Counted from the first letter of the stretch, positions 27,909 through 36,433 are shown. The stretch: 64,000 nt of DNA from Pararhodobacter sp. SW119 (GCF_017811755.1 NZ_JADDJF010000012.1:1-64000); one strand, 5' to 3'. Translations and numbers: made by a program. The notes: a model not told the origin generated them from the letters alone.

Positions 27909-28021
27909 GCGCCACTTCCGGGCTCGCCGGACAGCCCACTCGGTGCGCACACCAGCCCCAGACGACGCTTGGAACCCGCGGCGGGGCTTGCTAGCCTTCC
28001 GAAAACATTCCGAGAGGTTCC

Positions 28022-29194
28022 ATGCGCCAGTTCCTTCTTGCCGCCGTGCTGGCGGTGACCCCCCTGCCCGCCGCCGCGCAAGGCTGCGGCGGCCCCTTCG
28101 CCACCTTCGTCGAGGGGCTGAAGTCCGAAGCCGTCGCCCAGGGCCAGCCGCGCGAGGTCGTCGACCGCTTCTTCCGCTCCGTGCGTCAGGACCCCGCGGT
28201 GCTGCAGCGCGACCGCAGCCAGGGTTTCTTCACCCGCCCCTTCATCGACTTCTCGCGCCAGCTGATCAGCCAGGACCGCCTGACCCGCGGCCAGCGGATG
28301 CGCCAGCAACAGGCGGCGCTCTTCGACCGGGCGCGGCGCGACTATGGCGTGGCGCCGTCGATGCTGCTGGCCTTCCTCGCGTTCGAAACCGACTACGGCA
28401 GCTTCCAGGGCGATTTCAACACCGCCAACGCGCTGGTGACGCTCGCCCATGACTGCCGCCGGCCCGAGCTTTTCCGGCCGCAGGTCCTCGCCATGGTCGA
28501 GCTTTTTCGGCGCGGCATGCTCGACCCCGCCACCACCACCGGCGCTTGGGCGGGCGAGATCGGCATGGTGCAGATGCTGCCCTCCGACATCCTGCGCCTT
28601 GCGGTCGATGGCGACGGCGACGGGCGGATCGACCTGCGCCGCTCGCTCCCCGATGCCGTCCTGTCGGGCGCCGCACTTCTGCGCCACCACGGCTGGCGCG
28701 CGGGTGAGCCCTGGCTGCATGAGGTGCGCATCCCGCAGGGGCTGGACCTGACCCGCACCGGGCTTCGGACGCAGATGACGGTCGCCGACTGGCAGCGGCT
28801 GGGCGTGCAGCCGCGTCACGGCAGCCTGCCCGGCGGGTCCATGCGCGCCTCGGTCATCCTGCCGCAGGGGCATCGCGGGCCGGCCTTCATGGTCTTCCCG
28901 AACTTCCGCGTGCTCTTCGAATGGAACCAGAGCTTCACCTATGTCGTGACCGCGGCCTATTTCGCCACCCGCCTCGACGGGGCGCCGGTCTATGACGCGG
29001 GCAATCCGCAGCCGGGGCTGGACCGCGACCAGATGCGCGAGTTGCAGCGCCGGCTGCAGGCGCGGGGGCTCGACACCGGCGGGACGACCGGCATCCTCGG
29101 CGCCAACACCCGTGCCGCGGTGCAGGACACGCAGGCGCAGCTGGGCCTGCCCGCCGACGGCTGGCCAACGCCGGAACTGCTGCGCCGGCTCTAG
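28022..29194 (+). CDS. Lytic murein transglycosylase, MltB family, with peptidoglycan-binding domain
   Basis: A 390-aa periplasmic enzyme that cleaves peptidoglycan glycan strands. A signal peptide (1-19, ending AAAQ) precedes the SLT/MltB catalytic domain. The catalytic glutamate lies in 'FLAFETDYGSFQGDFNTANALVTLA' (about 120-143), and 'GAWAGEIGMVQMLPSDILRLAVDGDGDGRIDL' is the conserved substrate groove. The C-terminal 60 residues form a PG-binding-1 domain (MRELQRRLQARGLDTGG...). GAGAGG lies just before the ATG. A hairpin repeat follows 8 nt after the stop and may terminate it. Confidence 0.93.
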   Translation: MRQFLLAAVLAVTPLPAAAQGCGGPFATFVEGLKSEAVAQGQPREVVDRFFRSVRQDPAVLQRDRSQGFFTRPFIDFSRQLISQDRLTRGQRMRQQQAALFDRARRDYGVAPSMLLAFLAFETDYGSFQGDFNTANALVTLAHDCRRPELFRPQVLAMVELFRRGMLDPATTTGAWAGEIGMVQMLPSDILRLAVDGDGDGRIDLRRSLPDAVLSGAALLRHHGWRAGEPWLHEVRIPQGLDLTRTGLRTQMTVADWQRLGVQPRHGSLPGGSMRASVILPQGHRGPAFMVFPNFRVLFEWNQSFTYVVTAAYFATRLDGAPVYDAGNPQPGLDRDQMRELQRRLQARGLDTGGTTGILGANTRAAVQDTQAQLGLPADGWPTPELLRRL

Positions 29195-29201
29195 GCCTGA
29201 C

Positions 29202-29266
29202 GGGGGGCGCTGCCCCCCGGTCGCGCGACGCGCGACTCCCCCCGGGATATTTCCGGACAGATGAAG
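29202..29266. repeat. GC-hairpin intergenic repeat, copy A
   Basis: The stem GGGGGGC/GCCCCCC with a GCT loop (29202-29218) is followed by a second hairpin (GTCGCGCG-A-CGCGCGAC) and the tail CCCCCCGGGATATTTCCGGA...ATGAAG. The hairpin and the tail recur at 47610-47674. Elements of this type are scattered in Rhodobacteraceae genomes (from memory). Placed 8 nt after mltB, it probably also serves as a transcription end. Confidence 0.8.
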
Positions 29267-29328
29267 CGGCGGGCCTCTGGACCAGACGGCGCGCGGGCGC
29301 TATCGGGTGAGCGGTTCAGGGAGGGCGC

Positions 29329-30309
29329 ATGGAGCAGATTCTCACGCTTGCCGGGCAGAACCTGCTGTCGCCGGTGATCCTTTTCTTCGTCCTCGGGCTG
29401 GGGGCGTCGCTGGCGCGCTCCGACCTGACCTTCCCCGAGGCCATCGCCAAGGGGATGTCGCTCTATCTTCTCTTCGCCATCGGCTTCAAGGGCGGCGCCA
29501 GCGTGGCGCAGCACGGCGCGGATCTGAGCCTGGGCCTGGCGGTGGTGGCGGGCGTCGTGCTGTCCTTCCTCTTGCCCTTCGTCGCCTTCGCGCTGCTGCG
29601 CGCGCTGGCGCGCGGGGTCTCGGTCACCGATGCGGCGGCGGTCGCCGGGCATTACGGATCGATCTCGATCGTGACCTTCGTCGCCGCGACCTCGCTGCTG
29701 ACTGCCAGCGGCATCGCCTACGAAGGCTACATGGTTGCCGTCGCCGCGGCGATGGAGGCGCCCGCCATCGTTTCGGCGCTGTGGCTGGCGACGCGCGGCG
29801 GCGCCGGCGGCAAGGTGGACGGCGACCTCTGGCGCGAGATATTGCTCAACGGCTCCATCGTGCTGCTCTTGGGTGCCTTCGCCATCGGCTGGATCACCGG
29901 CGAGCGCGGCATGGCCGAGATCGCGCCCTTCATCGAGGCGCCGTTCAAAGGGGTGCTCTGCCTGTTCCTTCTGGACATGGGCATCGTCGCGGGGCGGGAG
30001 TTGCGCGCCGCGGGCCGCGTGGTGACGCCGGGCGTGGTGGCCTTCGGGCTGGTCATGCCGTTGGTCGGCGCAGCCTTCGGGCTGGCTGCCGGTCTGGCGC
30101 TGGGACTGGCGGCTGGCGGCGTCGCGGTGATGATGACGCTCTCGGCCTCGGCCAGCTATATCGCGGTGCCCGCGGCGATGCGCGTGGCGCTGCCCAGGGC
30201 CAACCCGGCGCTCTACCTGACGCTGGCGCTGGGGATTACCTTTCCCTTCAACCTGACACTGGGCATTCCGCTTTACATGGCGCTCGCCCAGTCGCTGACC
30301 GGAGGCTGA
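29329..30309 (+). CDS. sbtA: SbtA-type sodium-dependent bicarbonate transporter
   Basis: A 326-aa inner-membrane protein with about ten hydrophobic segments and the SbtA family landmarks: 'LSPVILFFVLGLGASLARSDLTFPEAIAKGMSLYLLFAIGFKGG' at the start, 'DAAAVAGHYGSISIVTF' about 104-120, and 'LSASASYIAVPAAMRVALPRANPALYLTLALGITFPFN' near the end. SbtA imports bicarbonate with sodium. GGGAGG precedes the ATG. It ends 3 nt before a PII-like gene, the usual sbtA-sbtB pairing known from carbon-concentrating cyanobacteria and also found in proteobacteria. The substrate is inferred from the family. Confidence 0.9.
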   Translation: MEQILTLAGQNLLSPVILFFVLGLGASLARSDLTFPEAIAKGMSLYLLFAIGFKGGASVAQHGADLSLGLAVVAGVVLSFLLPFVAFALLRALARGVSVTDAAAVAGHYGSISIVTFVAATSLLTASGIAYEGYMVAVAAAMEAPAIVSALWLATRGGAGGKVDGDLWREILLNGSIVLLLGAFAIGWITGERGMAEIAPFIEAPFKGVLCLFLLDMGIVAGRELRAAGRVVTPGVVAFGLVMPLVGAAFGLAAGLALGLAAGGVAVMMTLSASASYIAVPAAMRVALPRANPALYLTLALGITFPFNLTLGIPLYMALAQSLTGG

Positions 30310-30312
30310 ACG

Positions 30313-30624
30313 ATGCAGATGCATGATGCCAGGCGTGTGGAGGTCATCATCGAGGGGGTGATGGAAAAGCAGGTCACCCGCGCGCTGGAGGAGGCCGGGG
30401 TGACCGGATTCACCATCCTGCCGGTCCTCGGTGGATCGGGCCGGTCGGGCCGCTGGACGCGCGAGGGGACGGTCGGGCGCGGCACCGGCATGATCGCGGT
30501 GATCTGCCTGATCGCACCCGACCGGCTCGATGCGCTGCTCGAAGCGCTGTTTCCGGTCCTGAACGACCATATCGGCGTGGTCAGCGTGACCGACACCCAT
30601 ATCCTGCGCGCCGAGCGGTTCTGA
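30313..30624 (+). CDS. sbtB: PII-like signalling protein SbtB
   Basis: A 103-aa PII-fold protein (beta-alpha-beta twice) that in known systems binds SbtA and adenylyl nucleotides to gate bicarbonate uptake. It starts MQMHDARRVEVIIEGVMEKQVTRALEEAGVTGFT, has a variable T-loop-like segment (GSGRSGRWTREGTVGRG, about 38-55), and ends 'SVTDTHILRAERF'. It lacks the Tyr51 uridylylation context of GlnB. GGAGG inside the end of sbtA supplies the ribosome site; the gap is 3 nt, indicating an operon. Confidence 0.88.
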   Translation: MQMHDARRVEVIIEGVMEKQVTRALEEAGVTGFTILPVLGGSGRSGRWTREGTVGRGTGMIAVICLIAPDRLDALLEALFPVLNDHIGVVSVTDTHILRAERF

Positions 30625-30661
30625 CCGCGCTCTTGCGATCACGGGACCGGCCCGCCAGACT

Positions 30662-30910
30662 TGCCCGGCGGGCTGCGGGCCATCGATCCACGACGCCGAC
30701 GACAATACCGTCGCCGCGTCGCAGAAGACCGAACTGGAAACGGTGAAGAAGAACTACCGGATGGGCAAGCTGGGTCTGCCGGACGGGCAGGAACCCGACG
30801 CCGCCATCGACATGGTGGTGGAAACCTTTGGTCGGTCCGAGCGCAACAAGTATCGCGCGGTGGTCTACTATCGGCTCCGCCATTTCGGCAAGGAAGCGGC
30901 CTACGGCTGA
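30662..30910 (+). pseudogene. 5'-truncated DUF2853 gene remnant
   Basis: This reading frame encodes the C-terminal two thirds of a DUF2853 protein: GPSIHDADDNTVA, then ELETVKKNYRMGKLGLPDG, then 'ERNKYRAVVYYRLRHFGKEAAYG' before a TGA at 30908-30910. The usual first 35 or so residues and any start codon with a ribosome site are missing. Upstream the frame is open but encodes unrelated residues running back into the sbtB end. The simplest reading is a gene that lost its 5' end when the sbtAB segment was joined here. Expression from a non-ATG start cannot be excluded. A 9-bp perfect hairpin follows at 30914-30938. Confidence 0.65.
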
Positions 30911-30913
30911 AAA

Positions 30914-30938
30914 CGGTGGGTCCGCGGCAGACCCACCG
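30914..30938 (+). terminator. Hairpin after the DUF2853 remnant
   Basis: A perfect 9-bp stem (CGGTGGGTC/GACCCACCG) with a 7-nt loop sits 3 nt after the remnant's stop. It lacks a strong U-run, so it is a weak terminator candidate, probably left over from the intact gene. Confidence 0.45.
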
Positions 30939-31066
30939 CAATTGCTTAAAATCGCAGGAATTTGCCATTTGCCGAGGGCCTCCGCTTCTGGCAATGTCGC
31001 TGAGTGGGCCAGGACGGTCCGGACCAATTCCTGTTACACGTGTGGTGCGAAGGGCGCGTGGGAAGG

Positions 31067-31105
31067 TGGGGGGTTCCGGGCGGTCGGAGCCCCCCATCGC
31101 TTTTT
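31067..31105 (+). terminator. Rho-independent-type terminator between the sbtAB region and zapE
   Basis: An 11-bp stem (TGGGGGGTTCC/GGAGCCCCCCA, one G-U pair) with an 8-nt loop is followed by TCGC and five T residues. It would end rightward transcription coming from sbtAB toward the convergent zapE gene. Confidence 0.7.
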
Positions 31106-31144
31106 CCGCACCCTCTCCGAACCCCACGCCTCGCGTCTGCCGCG

Positions 31145-32242
31145 TCAGTCCGCCTTGCGATCGCTCCCCCAGTCGGCCGCCTGCATCTCGCGCAAGCGGC
31201 TGGCCGTGCGCTCGAACTCGAACGCGCCCGCACCTTCCAGATAAAGTTCCTCGGGCGCATCCGCGGCGCTGGCGATCAGCCGCACCCGCGCCTCGTAGAG
31301 CGTGTCGATCAGCGTGACGAACCGCTTGGCCTCGTTGTAGTTTGCTGCCGAAAGCCGCGGGATGTGCTCCAGAATCAGCAGCCGCAGGTTGCGCGCGATC
31401 TCCAGGTAGTCGGCAGGGCCCAGCGGACGGCCGCACAACTCCCAGAAATCCGCGCGGGCGACGCCGTTGTGATGGCGCGGCAGCTCCACCGTCCGGCCCT
31501 GCACCGTCAGCACCAGCGGCGCGCCCGGGTCGGCGCCGGTCAGCTCCTGCCACAACGTATCGATCGCGTCGCGCGCCGTCGCGTCGGCGGGATGGAAATA
31601 GACCTGCGCCCCCTCCAGCCGGTGCTGGCGGTAGTCGGTCTCGCTTTCCAGCTCCATCACCTGCATCCGCGCGCGCAGCAACTCGATGAACGGCACGAAC
31701 AGCGCCCGGTTCAGCCCGTGCTTGTACAGATCCTCGGGCGGGCGGTTCGACGTGGCGATCACGATCACCCCCGCTGCGAACAGCTTCTCGAACAGCCGGC
31801 CGACGATCATCGCATCGGTGATGTCGGTGATCTGCATCTCGTCGAAGGCCAGCAGCCGCACCCTTGCGATCACCGCCTGCGCCACCGGCTCCAGCGCGTC
31901 CTCCACCCCGCGCTTGCGGGCGGCGTGCATGCCGGCATGGACCTCCTGCATGAAGCCGTGGAAATGCACGCGCCGCTTGTCGGGGATATCCACCGCCGCG
32001 GCAAATAGGTCCATCAGCATCGACTTGCCGCGCCCGACCCCGCCCCAGAGATAAAGGCCCATCGGCCCCGCCGGCTCGGACTTGCCGAAAAGCCCCGACA
32101 GCAGCCGCTTCTTCGGCGGCGGCGCCTCCAGCCGGGCGCGAAACGCCTCCAGGATCGGCAGCACCGCCCGCTGCGCGGCATCGGCGCGGTACGCCCCCTC
32201 GGCGACGCGGGCATCGTAGATCTGGGTCAGGCTGCGGCGCAT
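31145..32242 (-). CDS. zapE: Cell division protein ZapE (AFG1-family ATPase)
   Basis: A 365-aa P-loop ATPase that binds FtsZ rings; the mitochondrial homologue is AFG1/LACE1. Walker A is GGVGRGKSMLMD (about 78-89) and Walker B is LLAFDEMQITD (about 143-153). The family segment VHFHGFMQEVHAGMH lies between them, and sensor residues follow in 'VIVIATSNRPPEDLYKHGLNR'. I chose the ATG at 32242 because AGGAAAG lies upstream and the preceding 14 codons are not family-like. It is monocistronic and divergent from sseA. Confidence 0.93.
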   Translation of the reverse strand: MRRSLTQIYDARVAEGAYRADAAQRAVLPILEAFRARLEAPPPKKRLLSGLFGKSEPAGPMGLYLWGGVGRGKSMLMDLFAAAVDIPDKRRVHFHGFMQEVHAGMHAARKRGVEDALEPVAQAVIARVRLLAFDEMQITDITDAMIVGRLFEKLFAAGVIVIATSNRPPEDLYKHGLNRALFVPFIELLRARMQVMELESETDYRQHRLEGAQVYFHPADATARDAIDTLWQELTGADPGAPLVLTVQGRTVELPRHHNGVARADFWELCGRPLGPADYLEIARNLRLLILEHIPRLSAANYNEAKRFVTLIDTLYEARVRLIASAADAPEELYLEGAGAFEFERTASRLREMQAADWGSDRKAD

Positions 32243-32352
32243 GGCCTTTCCTAGCTTGCCGCCGGGGCGGGGAAAAGCCCGCACTTGCCTGTGCGCCCCC
32301 CGGCCGTTACCAGTGGTCAGATGCCGCCCCGCCCGCGATGAAGGAACAGCCC

Positions 32353-33204
32353 ATGGCCGCCGACGATCCCCGTACGCTTGTCTCGACCGACTGGCTCGCC
32401 GCGCATCTGTCCGACCCTGATCTGCGCATCCTCGACGGTTCCTACTACCTGCCGCAGATGGGCCGCGACGCCCGCGCCGAATACGCCGAAGGCCACATCC
32501 CCGGCGCGCGCTTCTTCGACATCGACGAGGTCTCGGACCACCGCTCGGACCTGCCGCACATGGCCCCCCCGCCCGAGAAGTTCATCAGCCGGATGCGCGC
32601 GATGGGCGTCGGCGATGGGCATCAGGTCGTGGTCTACGACGGCATGGGCATCTTTTCGGCCGCGCGCGTCTGGTGGACCTTCCGGCTGATGGGCAAGACC
32701 GATGTCGCCGTCCTCGACGGCGGCCTGCCCAAGTGGAAGGCCGAGGGGCGCCCGCTCGAGGATATGCCCCCCGTCGTGCGCGACCGCCACATCACCGTCC
32801 AGCGCCAGGCGCATCTGGTGCGCGACGTCGCGCAGGTCGCCGCCGCGTCCAAGCTGGGCGACTGGCAGATCGTCGACGCCCGTTCCGCCGACCGCTTCCG
32901 CGGCGACGCCGAGGAACCGCGCGCCGGCCTGCGCGCCGGGCACATCCCGAATTCGCTCAACCTGCCCTTCGGCCAGCTTTTCGACGCCGACGGCACGATG
33001 AAGGATGCGGACGGCCTGCGCGCAGCCTTCGACCAGGCCGGCGTCGACCTCGACCGCCCGGTGATCACCAGTTGCGGCTCCGGCGTCACCGCGGCGATCC
33101 TGAGCCTGGCGCTGGAGCGTCTTGGCCACCCGAAACATTCGCTCTACGACGGGTCCTGGACCGAATGGGGCATGTATCCGGACCTGCCCATCGGAAAGGG
33201 CTGA
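32353..33204 (+). CDS. sseA: 3-mercaptopyruvate sulfurtransferase (tandem rhodanese)
   Basis: A 283-aa soluble enzyme with two rhodanese domains. The N-terminal, non-catalytic one is about 8-140; the C-terminal one is about 160-283 and has the active-site cysteine in the loop ITSCGSGVTA. The CGSG(V/T)T loop is typical of mercaptopyruvate rather than thiosulfate sulfurtransferases. The ATG at 32353 is preferred to the one 15 nt upstream because AAGGAA lies at ideal spacing before it. It starts a three-gene cluster with an acetyltransferase (3-nt gap) and an aminotransferase, consistent with cysteine and aromatic keto acid metabolism. Confidence 0.93.
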   Translation: MAADDPRTLVSTDWLAAHLSDPDLRILDGSYYLPQMGRDARAEYAEGHIPGARFFDIDEVSDHRSDLPHMAPPPEKFISRMRAMGVGDGHQVVVYDGMGIFSAARVWWTFRLMGKTDVAVLDGGLPKWKAEGRPLEDMPPVVRDRHITVQRQAHLVRDVAQVAAASKLGDWQIVDARSADRFRGDAEEPRAGLRAGHIPNSLNLPFGQLFDADGTMKDADGLRAAFDQAGVDLDRPVITSCGSGVTAAILSLALERLGHPKHSLYDGSWTEWGMYPDLPIGKG

Positions 33205-33207
33205 ACC

Positions 33208-33774
33208 ATGCCTGCCCACCGCGCCGGCGAGCGGGTCGATTACCGCGTCACATGGCTCGAGATGGCGGCGCGGCCGCGGTTCGACTGGCCGAAGCTGCCC
33301 GTCGGCCGCGAGGCCCTGCTTCTGCGCGCCGAGGCGCCGCCGCGCTGGTATCTGCTCTCGCTCTACGACTCGGTCGGGCGCGACCATGCCTGGACCGACC
33401 TGCACAACGCCCCGACCGAGGAACTGGAGGCGTGGCTGGCCGACCCCGATGTCGCGCTCTTCACGCTGATGGGGCAGGGCTGGCCGCAGGGTTTCTTCCT
33501 GCTCGACTGGCGCACCAAAGGGATCTGCGACCTCGCCTATTTCGGCCTCGTGCCCGAGGTGGTGGGCCGCGGCCTCGGCAGTTGGCTTCTGCAAAGCGCC
33601 ATCCTCTCCGGCTGGGCCCGCGAGGGGGTCGCGAAGATGACCGTCAACACCTGCACGCTCGATCACCCCCGGGCCCTGATCCAGTATCAGCGCTTCGGCT
33701 TCGCGCCGGTCCGGACCGAGGTGCATTCCCGCGTTCTGCAACGCGATCACGTCTTCCAACAGCCGCTGCTGTGA
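33208..33774 (+). CDS. GNAT-family N-acetyltransferase
   Basis: A 188-aa acetyl-CoA-dependent acetyltransferase. The acetyl-CoA-binding motif A is 'ICDLAYFGLVPEVVGRGLGSWLLQSAI' (about 107-133, with the RGLGSWLL pyrophosphate loop), followed by 'VNTCTLDHPRALIQYQRFGFAPV', typical GNAT motif B. The N-terminal half is a less conserved substrate part. It is sandwiched between sseA and the aminotransferase in one operon. The substrate is unknown. Confidence 0.87.
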   Translation: MPAHRAGERVDYRVTWLEMAARPRFDWPKLPVGREALLLRAEAPPRWYLLSLYDSVGRDHAWTDLHNAPTEELEAWLADPDVALFTLMGQGWPQGFFLLDWRTKGICDLAYFGLVPEVVGRGLGSWLLQSAILSGWAREGVAKMTVNTCTLDHPRALIQYQRFGFAPVRTEVHSRVLQRDHVFQQPLL

Positions 33775-33785
33775 AAGGAGTCTCC

Positions 33786-34970
33786 ATGTTCCAGTCGCTC
33801 AAGACCCCAGCCCCCGACGCGATCCTGCAGGTGATGCAGATGTTCCGCGACGACCCGCGCGCAGACAAGGTGGACCTCGGCGTCGGCGTCTACCGCGACG
33901 ACAGCGGCAACACGCCGGTGATGCGCGCCGTGAAAGCCGCCGAGGCGCATCTGCTGAAGACCCAGGACACCAAGACCTACACCGCCCTCGCCGGCGATCC
34001 CGCCTATCACGCCGCGATGGCAGCGCTGCTGCTGGGCGATACGGTCGCAGACGACCAGATCGCCGCCGCCGCCACGACCGGCGGCACCGGCGCGGTGCGG
34101 CTGGTGATGGAACTGATCCGCACCGCCCGGCCCGACGCCACGGTCTGGATCTCGCAGCCGACCTGGCCCAACCACACGCTTCTGGCCAAGGTCGTGGGTG
34201 TGGCGCAGAAGGGCTATCGCTATTACGACGCCGCCGAAGGCGCGCTGGACCACGCCGGCATGATGGAAGACCTTCAGGCGGCGAAGCCCGGCGATGTCGT
34301 CCTGCTGCACGGCTGTTGCCACAACCCCACCGGCGCCGATTTCACCGCGCAGGACTGGTCGGCGATGGCCGATTTCCTGACCGAGCGCGACCTGACCCCC
34401 TTCGTCGACATCGCCTATCAGGGCTTCGGCGCCGGGGTCGAGGCCGACGCCGCGGGCCTGCGCCTCCTGGCCGAGCGTGTGCCGCGGGTCCTGATCGCGG
34501 CCTCCGCGGCCAAGAACTTCGGCCTCTACCGGGACCGCGCCGGCATCGCGCTGGTCGTCTGCGACGCAAAGGAACGCACGGCGGTGCAGGCCACGCTGGC
34601 CGGTCTCAACCGCGCCTCGATCAGCTTCCCGCCCGACCACGGCGCGCGTGTCGTCACCACCATCCTGGACGACCCGGCGATGAAGGCGGATTGGCTGGAA
34701 GAACTGGAAGAGATGCGCAACCGCATCGCCGGGCTGCGCCGGTCGCTGGCCAACGCGCTGCGGCGGGAAACCGGCTCCGACCGTTTCGGCCAGCTTGCCG
34801 CGCAGCAGGGCATGTTCTCGGTCCTCGGCGGCAGCGAGGCGCAGATCGCCCGCCTGCGCGAGGAATTCGGCGTTTACGTCGTCGGCGGCGGGCGGCTCAA
34901 CGTCGCCGGCCTGACCGAAGAAAGCGTACCGCGCGTCGCCCGCGCACTGGCCAAGGCGCTGGCCGACTGA
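33786..34970 (+). CDS. Aromatic/aspartate aminotransferase (PLP, class I)
   Basis: A 394-aa PLP enzyme that transfers amino groups between aromatic amino acids or aspartate and 2-oxoglutarate. 'VDLGVGVYRDDSGNTPVMRAVKAAE' at the N-terminus, 'HGCCHNPTGADFT' (about 176-188) and the PLP lysine in SAAKNFGLYRDR (about 240) are all present. The AspC/TyrB subfamily is clear; the exact substrate is not. AAGGAG is just before the ATG. It is the last gene of the sseA cluster. Confidence 0.9.
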   Translation: MFQSLKTPAPDAILQVMQMFRDDPRADKVDLGVGVYRDDSGNTPVMRAVKAAEAHLLKTQDTKTYTALAGDPAYHAAMAALLLGDTVADDQIAAAATTGGTGAVRLVMELIRTARPDATVWISQPTWPNHTLLAKVVGVAQKGYRYYDAAEGALDHAGMMEDLQAAKPGDVVLLHGCCHNPTGADFTAQDWSAMADFLTERDLTPFVDIAYQGFGAGVEADAAGLRLLAERVPRVLIAASAAKNFGLYRDRAGIALVVCDAKERTAVQATLAGLNRASISFPPDHGARVVTTILDDPAMKADWLEELEEMRNRIAGLRRSLANALRRETGSDRFGQLAAQQGMFSVLGGSEAQIARLREEFGVYVVGGGRLNVAGLTEESVPRVARALAKALAD

Positions 34971-35039
34971 TCCCCACCGGCCGCACCATCGCGGCCTGAG
35001 TTCGGTTGCCAGGAGCGCGGCACGTTCGCGGCCGGGAGG

Positions 35040-35112
35040 GTTAAAATCCGATAAACAAAAAAACCGTTGTCGTTCTTTATCAAAGACTTTCGCGATTGCT
35101 CAAGCTTGAGCA
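35040..35112 (-). repeat. Copy 2 of the TGC-CAA palindrome element (intergenic)
   Basis: Read on the minus strand, it has the perfect palindrome TGCTCAAGCTTGAGCA (35097-35112), then GCGAAAGTC, TTTGATAAAG, a seven-T run and TTTTAACCC. It matches copy 3 (51241-51304) most closely in the 38 bp that begin with the palindrome. It lies between the convergent 3' ends of the aminotransferase and the MarR gene, so it does not precede a gene in either direction. Confidence 0.6.
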
Positions 35113-35144
35113 GCCTGGCCGGATCGCCCCCGGCGACGGCCTTT

Positions 35145-35600
35145 TCACTCGATGCTGCGCGCCTCCAACATCGCCCGCAACTCGCGCAGCACCGGGATCA
35201 CCGCCCGCACCCGGTCGCGGCCCAGCTTGCGCGCCAGTTCCACGATGATCGGCGCGATGGCGTGCAGCGCCGCATCCCGCGCCGCCTTACCCGAGGGGCT
35301 GATCGACACGAACTTGCGCCGCGCATCTTCCCAGTCGGGGCGGATATGCACATGCCCCGCCCATTGCAGCTTGGCCAGCGTGTTGCTCATCGCGCCGCGG
35401 GTGACGTGAAAGGCCCGCGCCAGCTGCGCCGGCGTGCGCTCCTCCTGCAGCCGGGCAAGGTGGTTGAGCACGGTGAAATGCGACAACTCCATCCCCCTCG
35501 GCAGCACCTTGGACAGCCGCGCGCGCGCCAGTTGGTCGGCCATGAACAACTCGGCGAAAAGCGCGACGGCCAGCGTGTCCTCGGTCGCGCCTGAACTCAT
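35145..35600 (-). CDS. MarR-family transcriptional regulator
   Basis: A 151-aa dimeric winged-helix regulator. The DNA-binding core is 'LARAFHVTRGAMSNTLAKLQWAGHVHIRPDWEDARRKFVSISPSGKAAR' (about 64-113), with a helix-turn-helix and a beta wing; the flanking helices form the dimer. The true start is ATG 35600, overlapping the stop of the nitrilase gene (ATGA); the frame upstream is inside that gene. The ligand is unknown. It is the last gene of the comF-grxC-nitrilase-marR series. Confidence 0.92.
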   Translation of the reverse strand: MSSGATEDTLAVALFAELFMADQLARARLSKVLPRGMELSHFTVLNHLARLQEERTPAQLARAFHVTRGAMSNTLAKLQWAGHVHIRPDWEDARRKFVSISPSGKAARDAALHAIAPIIVELARKLGRDRVRAVIPVLRELRAMLEARSIE

Positions 35601-36430
35601 CCCGGCGCGTCCCAGGGACGGTCGTGCCGCAGCGACGGCACCCGCGCACGCGCCGAACGCACCGCATCGAGGTCCAGATCGACATGGATCAACCCCGGCT
35701 CGGTCCCGGCATCGGCCAGAACCTCGCCCCACGGCGCAACAGCCATCGCATGCCCCCAGGTCCGACGCTCCCGCCCGCCCGACGCCGGGTGCGTGCCGGT
35801 CTGCGCCGGCGCCAGCACATAGCACCCCGTCTCGATCGCGCGGGCGCGCAGCAGCACCTCCCAGTGCGCCGCGCCGGTCACCGGGCTGAACGCCGCCGGC
35901 ACCGTCAGCACCTCGGCCCCGGCCTGCGCCAGCGCGCGATAAAGCTGCGGAAACCGGATATCGTAGCAGACCGTCATCCCCACCGCCGCGAAAGGCGTCG
36001 CCGCCAGAACCGCCCGGTCCCCCGGACGGATCCCGGCCGACTCGCGATAGGTCTCGGTCTCCGAAACCTCGACATCGAACATGTGGATCTTGTCGTAGCG
36101 CGCCACAATGTCGCCGCCCGGCGAAATCAGGAACGACCGGTTCGCGAAGCGGCCATCCGGGTCGCGCGTCTTCAGCACCAGCGATCCGACAAGCAGCCAG
36201 ACCCCCGCGCGCGCCGCCTCCTCGCGCAGCATCGCAAGGGTCGGATCGTCTTCCTCCAGGCTCAGGACCTGCGCCTGATGCGTCCGGCTCGACGACACGC
36301 AATTCGTCACCTCTGGCGTCAGCACAAAACCGGCGCCGCCAGCGACGGCCCTGCGTACCGCGTCGCGGATCATCGGCAGGTTCGCCTGCGGATCATCGCT
36401 CGATGTGATCTGCAGCAGTCCCGCGCGCAT
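35597..36430 (-). CDS. Carbon-nitrogen hydrolase (nitrilase superfamily, Nit1/omega-amidase-like)
   Basis: A 277-aa amidase. The Glu-Lys-Cys triad is visible: Glu in VLTPEVTNCV (about 40), Lys in RYDKIHMFDV (about 110) and Cys in GMTVCYDIRFPQLYRAL (about 148). The last segment is typical of the Nit/omega-amidase branch, whose members hydrolyse deaminated glutathione or alpha-keto amides. It lies 3 nt after grxC and is translationally coupled to marR. The neighbouring glutaredoxin fits the deaminated-glutathione repair role, but this is inference. Confidence 0.9.
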   Translation of the reverse strand: MRAGLLQITSSDDPQANLPMIRDAVRRAVAGGAGFVLTPEVTNCVSSSRTHQAQVLSLEEDDPTLAMLREEAARAGVWLLVGSLVLKTRDPDGRFANRSFLISPGGDIVARYDKIHMFDVEVSETETYRESAGIRPGDRAVLAATPFAAVGMTVCYDIRFPQLYRALAQAGAEVLTVPAAFSPVTGAAHWEVLLRARAIETGCYVLAPAQTGTHPASGGRERRTWGHAMAVAPWGEVLADAGTEPGLIHVDLDLDAVRSARARVPSLRHDRPWDAPG

Positions 36431-36433
36431 CGC

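Noticed and set aside
27652-27939. 95-aa minus-strand frame between the GST and mltB genes
   Set aside because: It runs through the palindrome element and into the GST 3' end; Arg/Pro-rich, no ribosome site.
31067-31105. G-run hairpin before zapE as a further copy of the GC-hairpin repeat
   Set aside because: It lacks the GCGCTGC core and the GGGATATTTCCGGA tail and is better read as a terminator.
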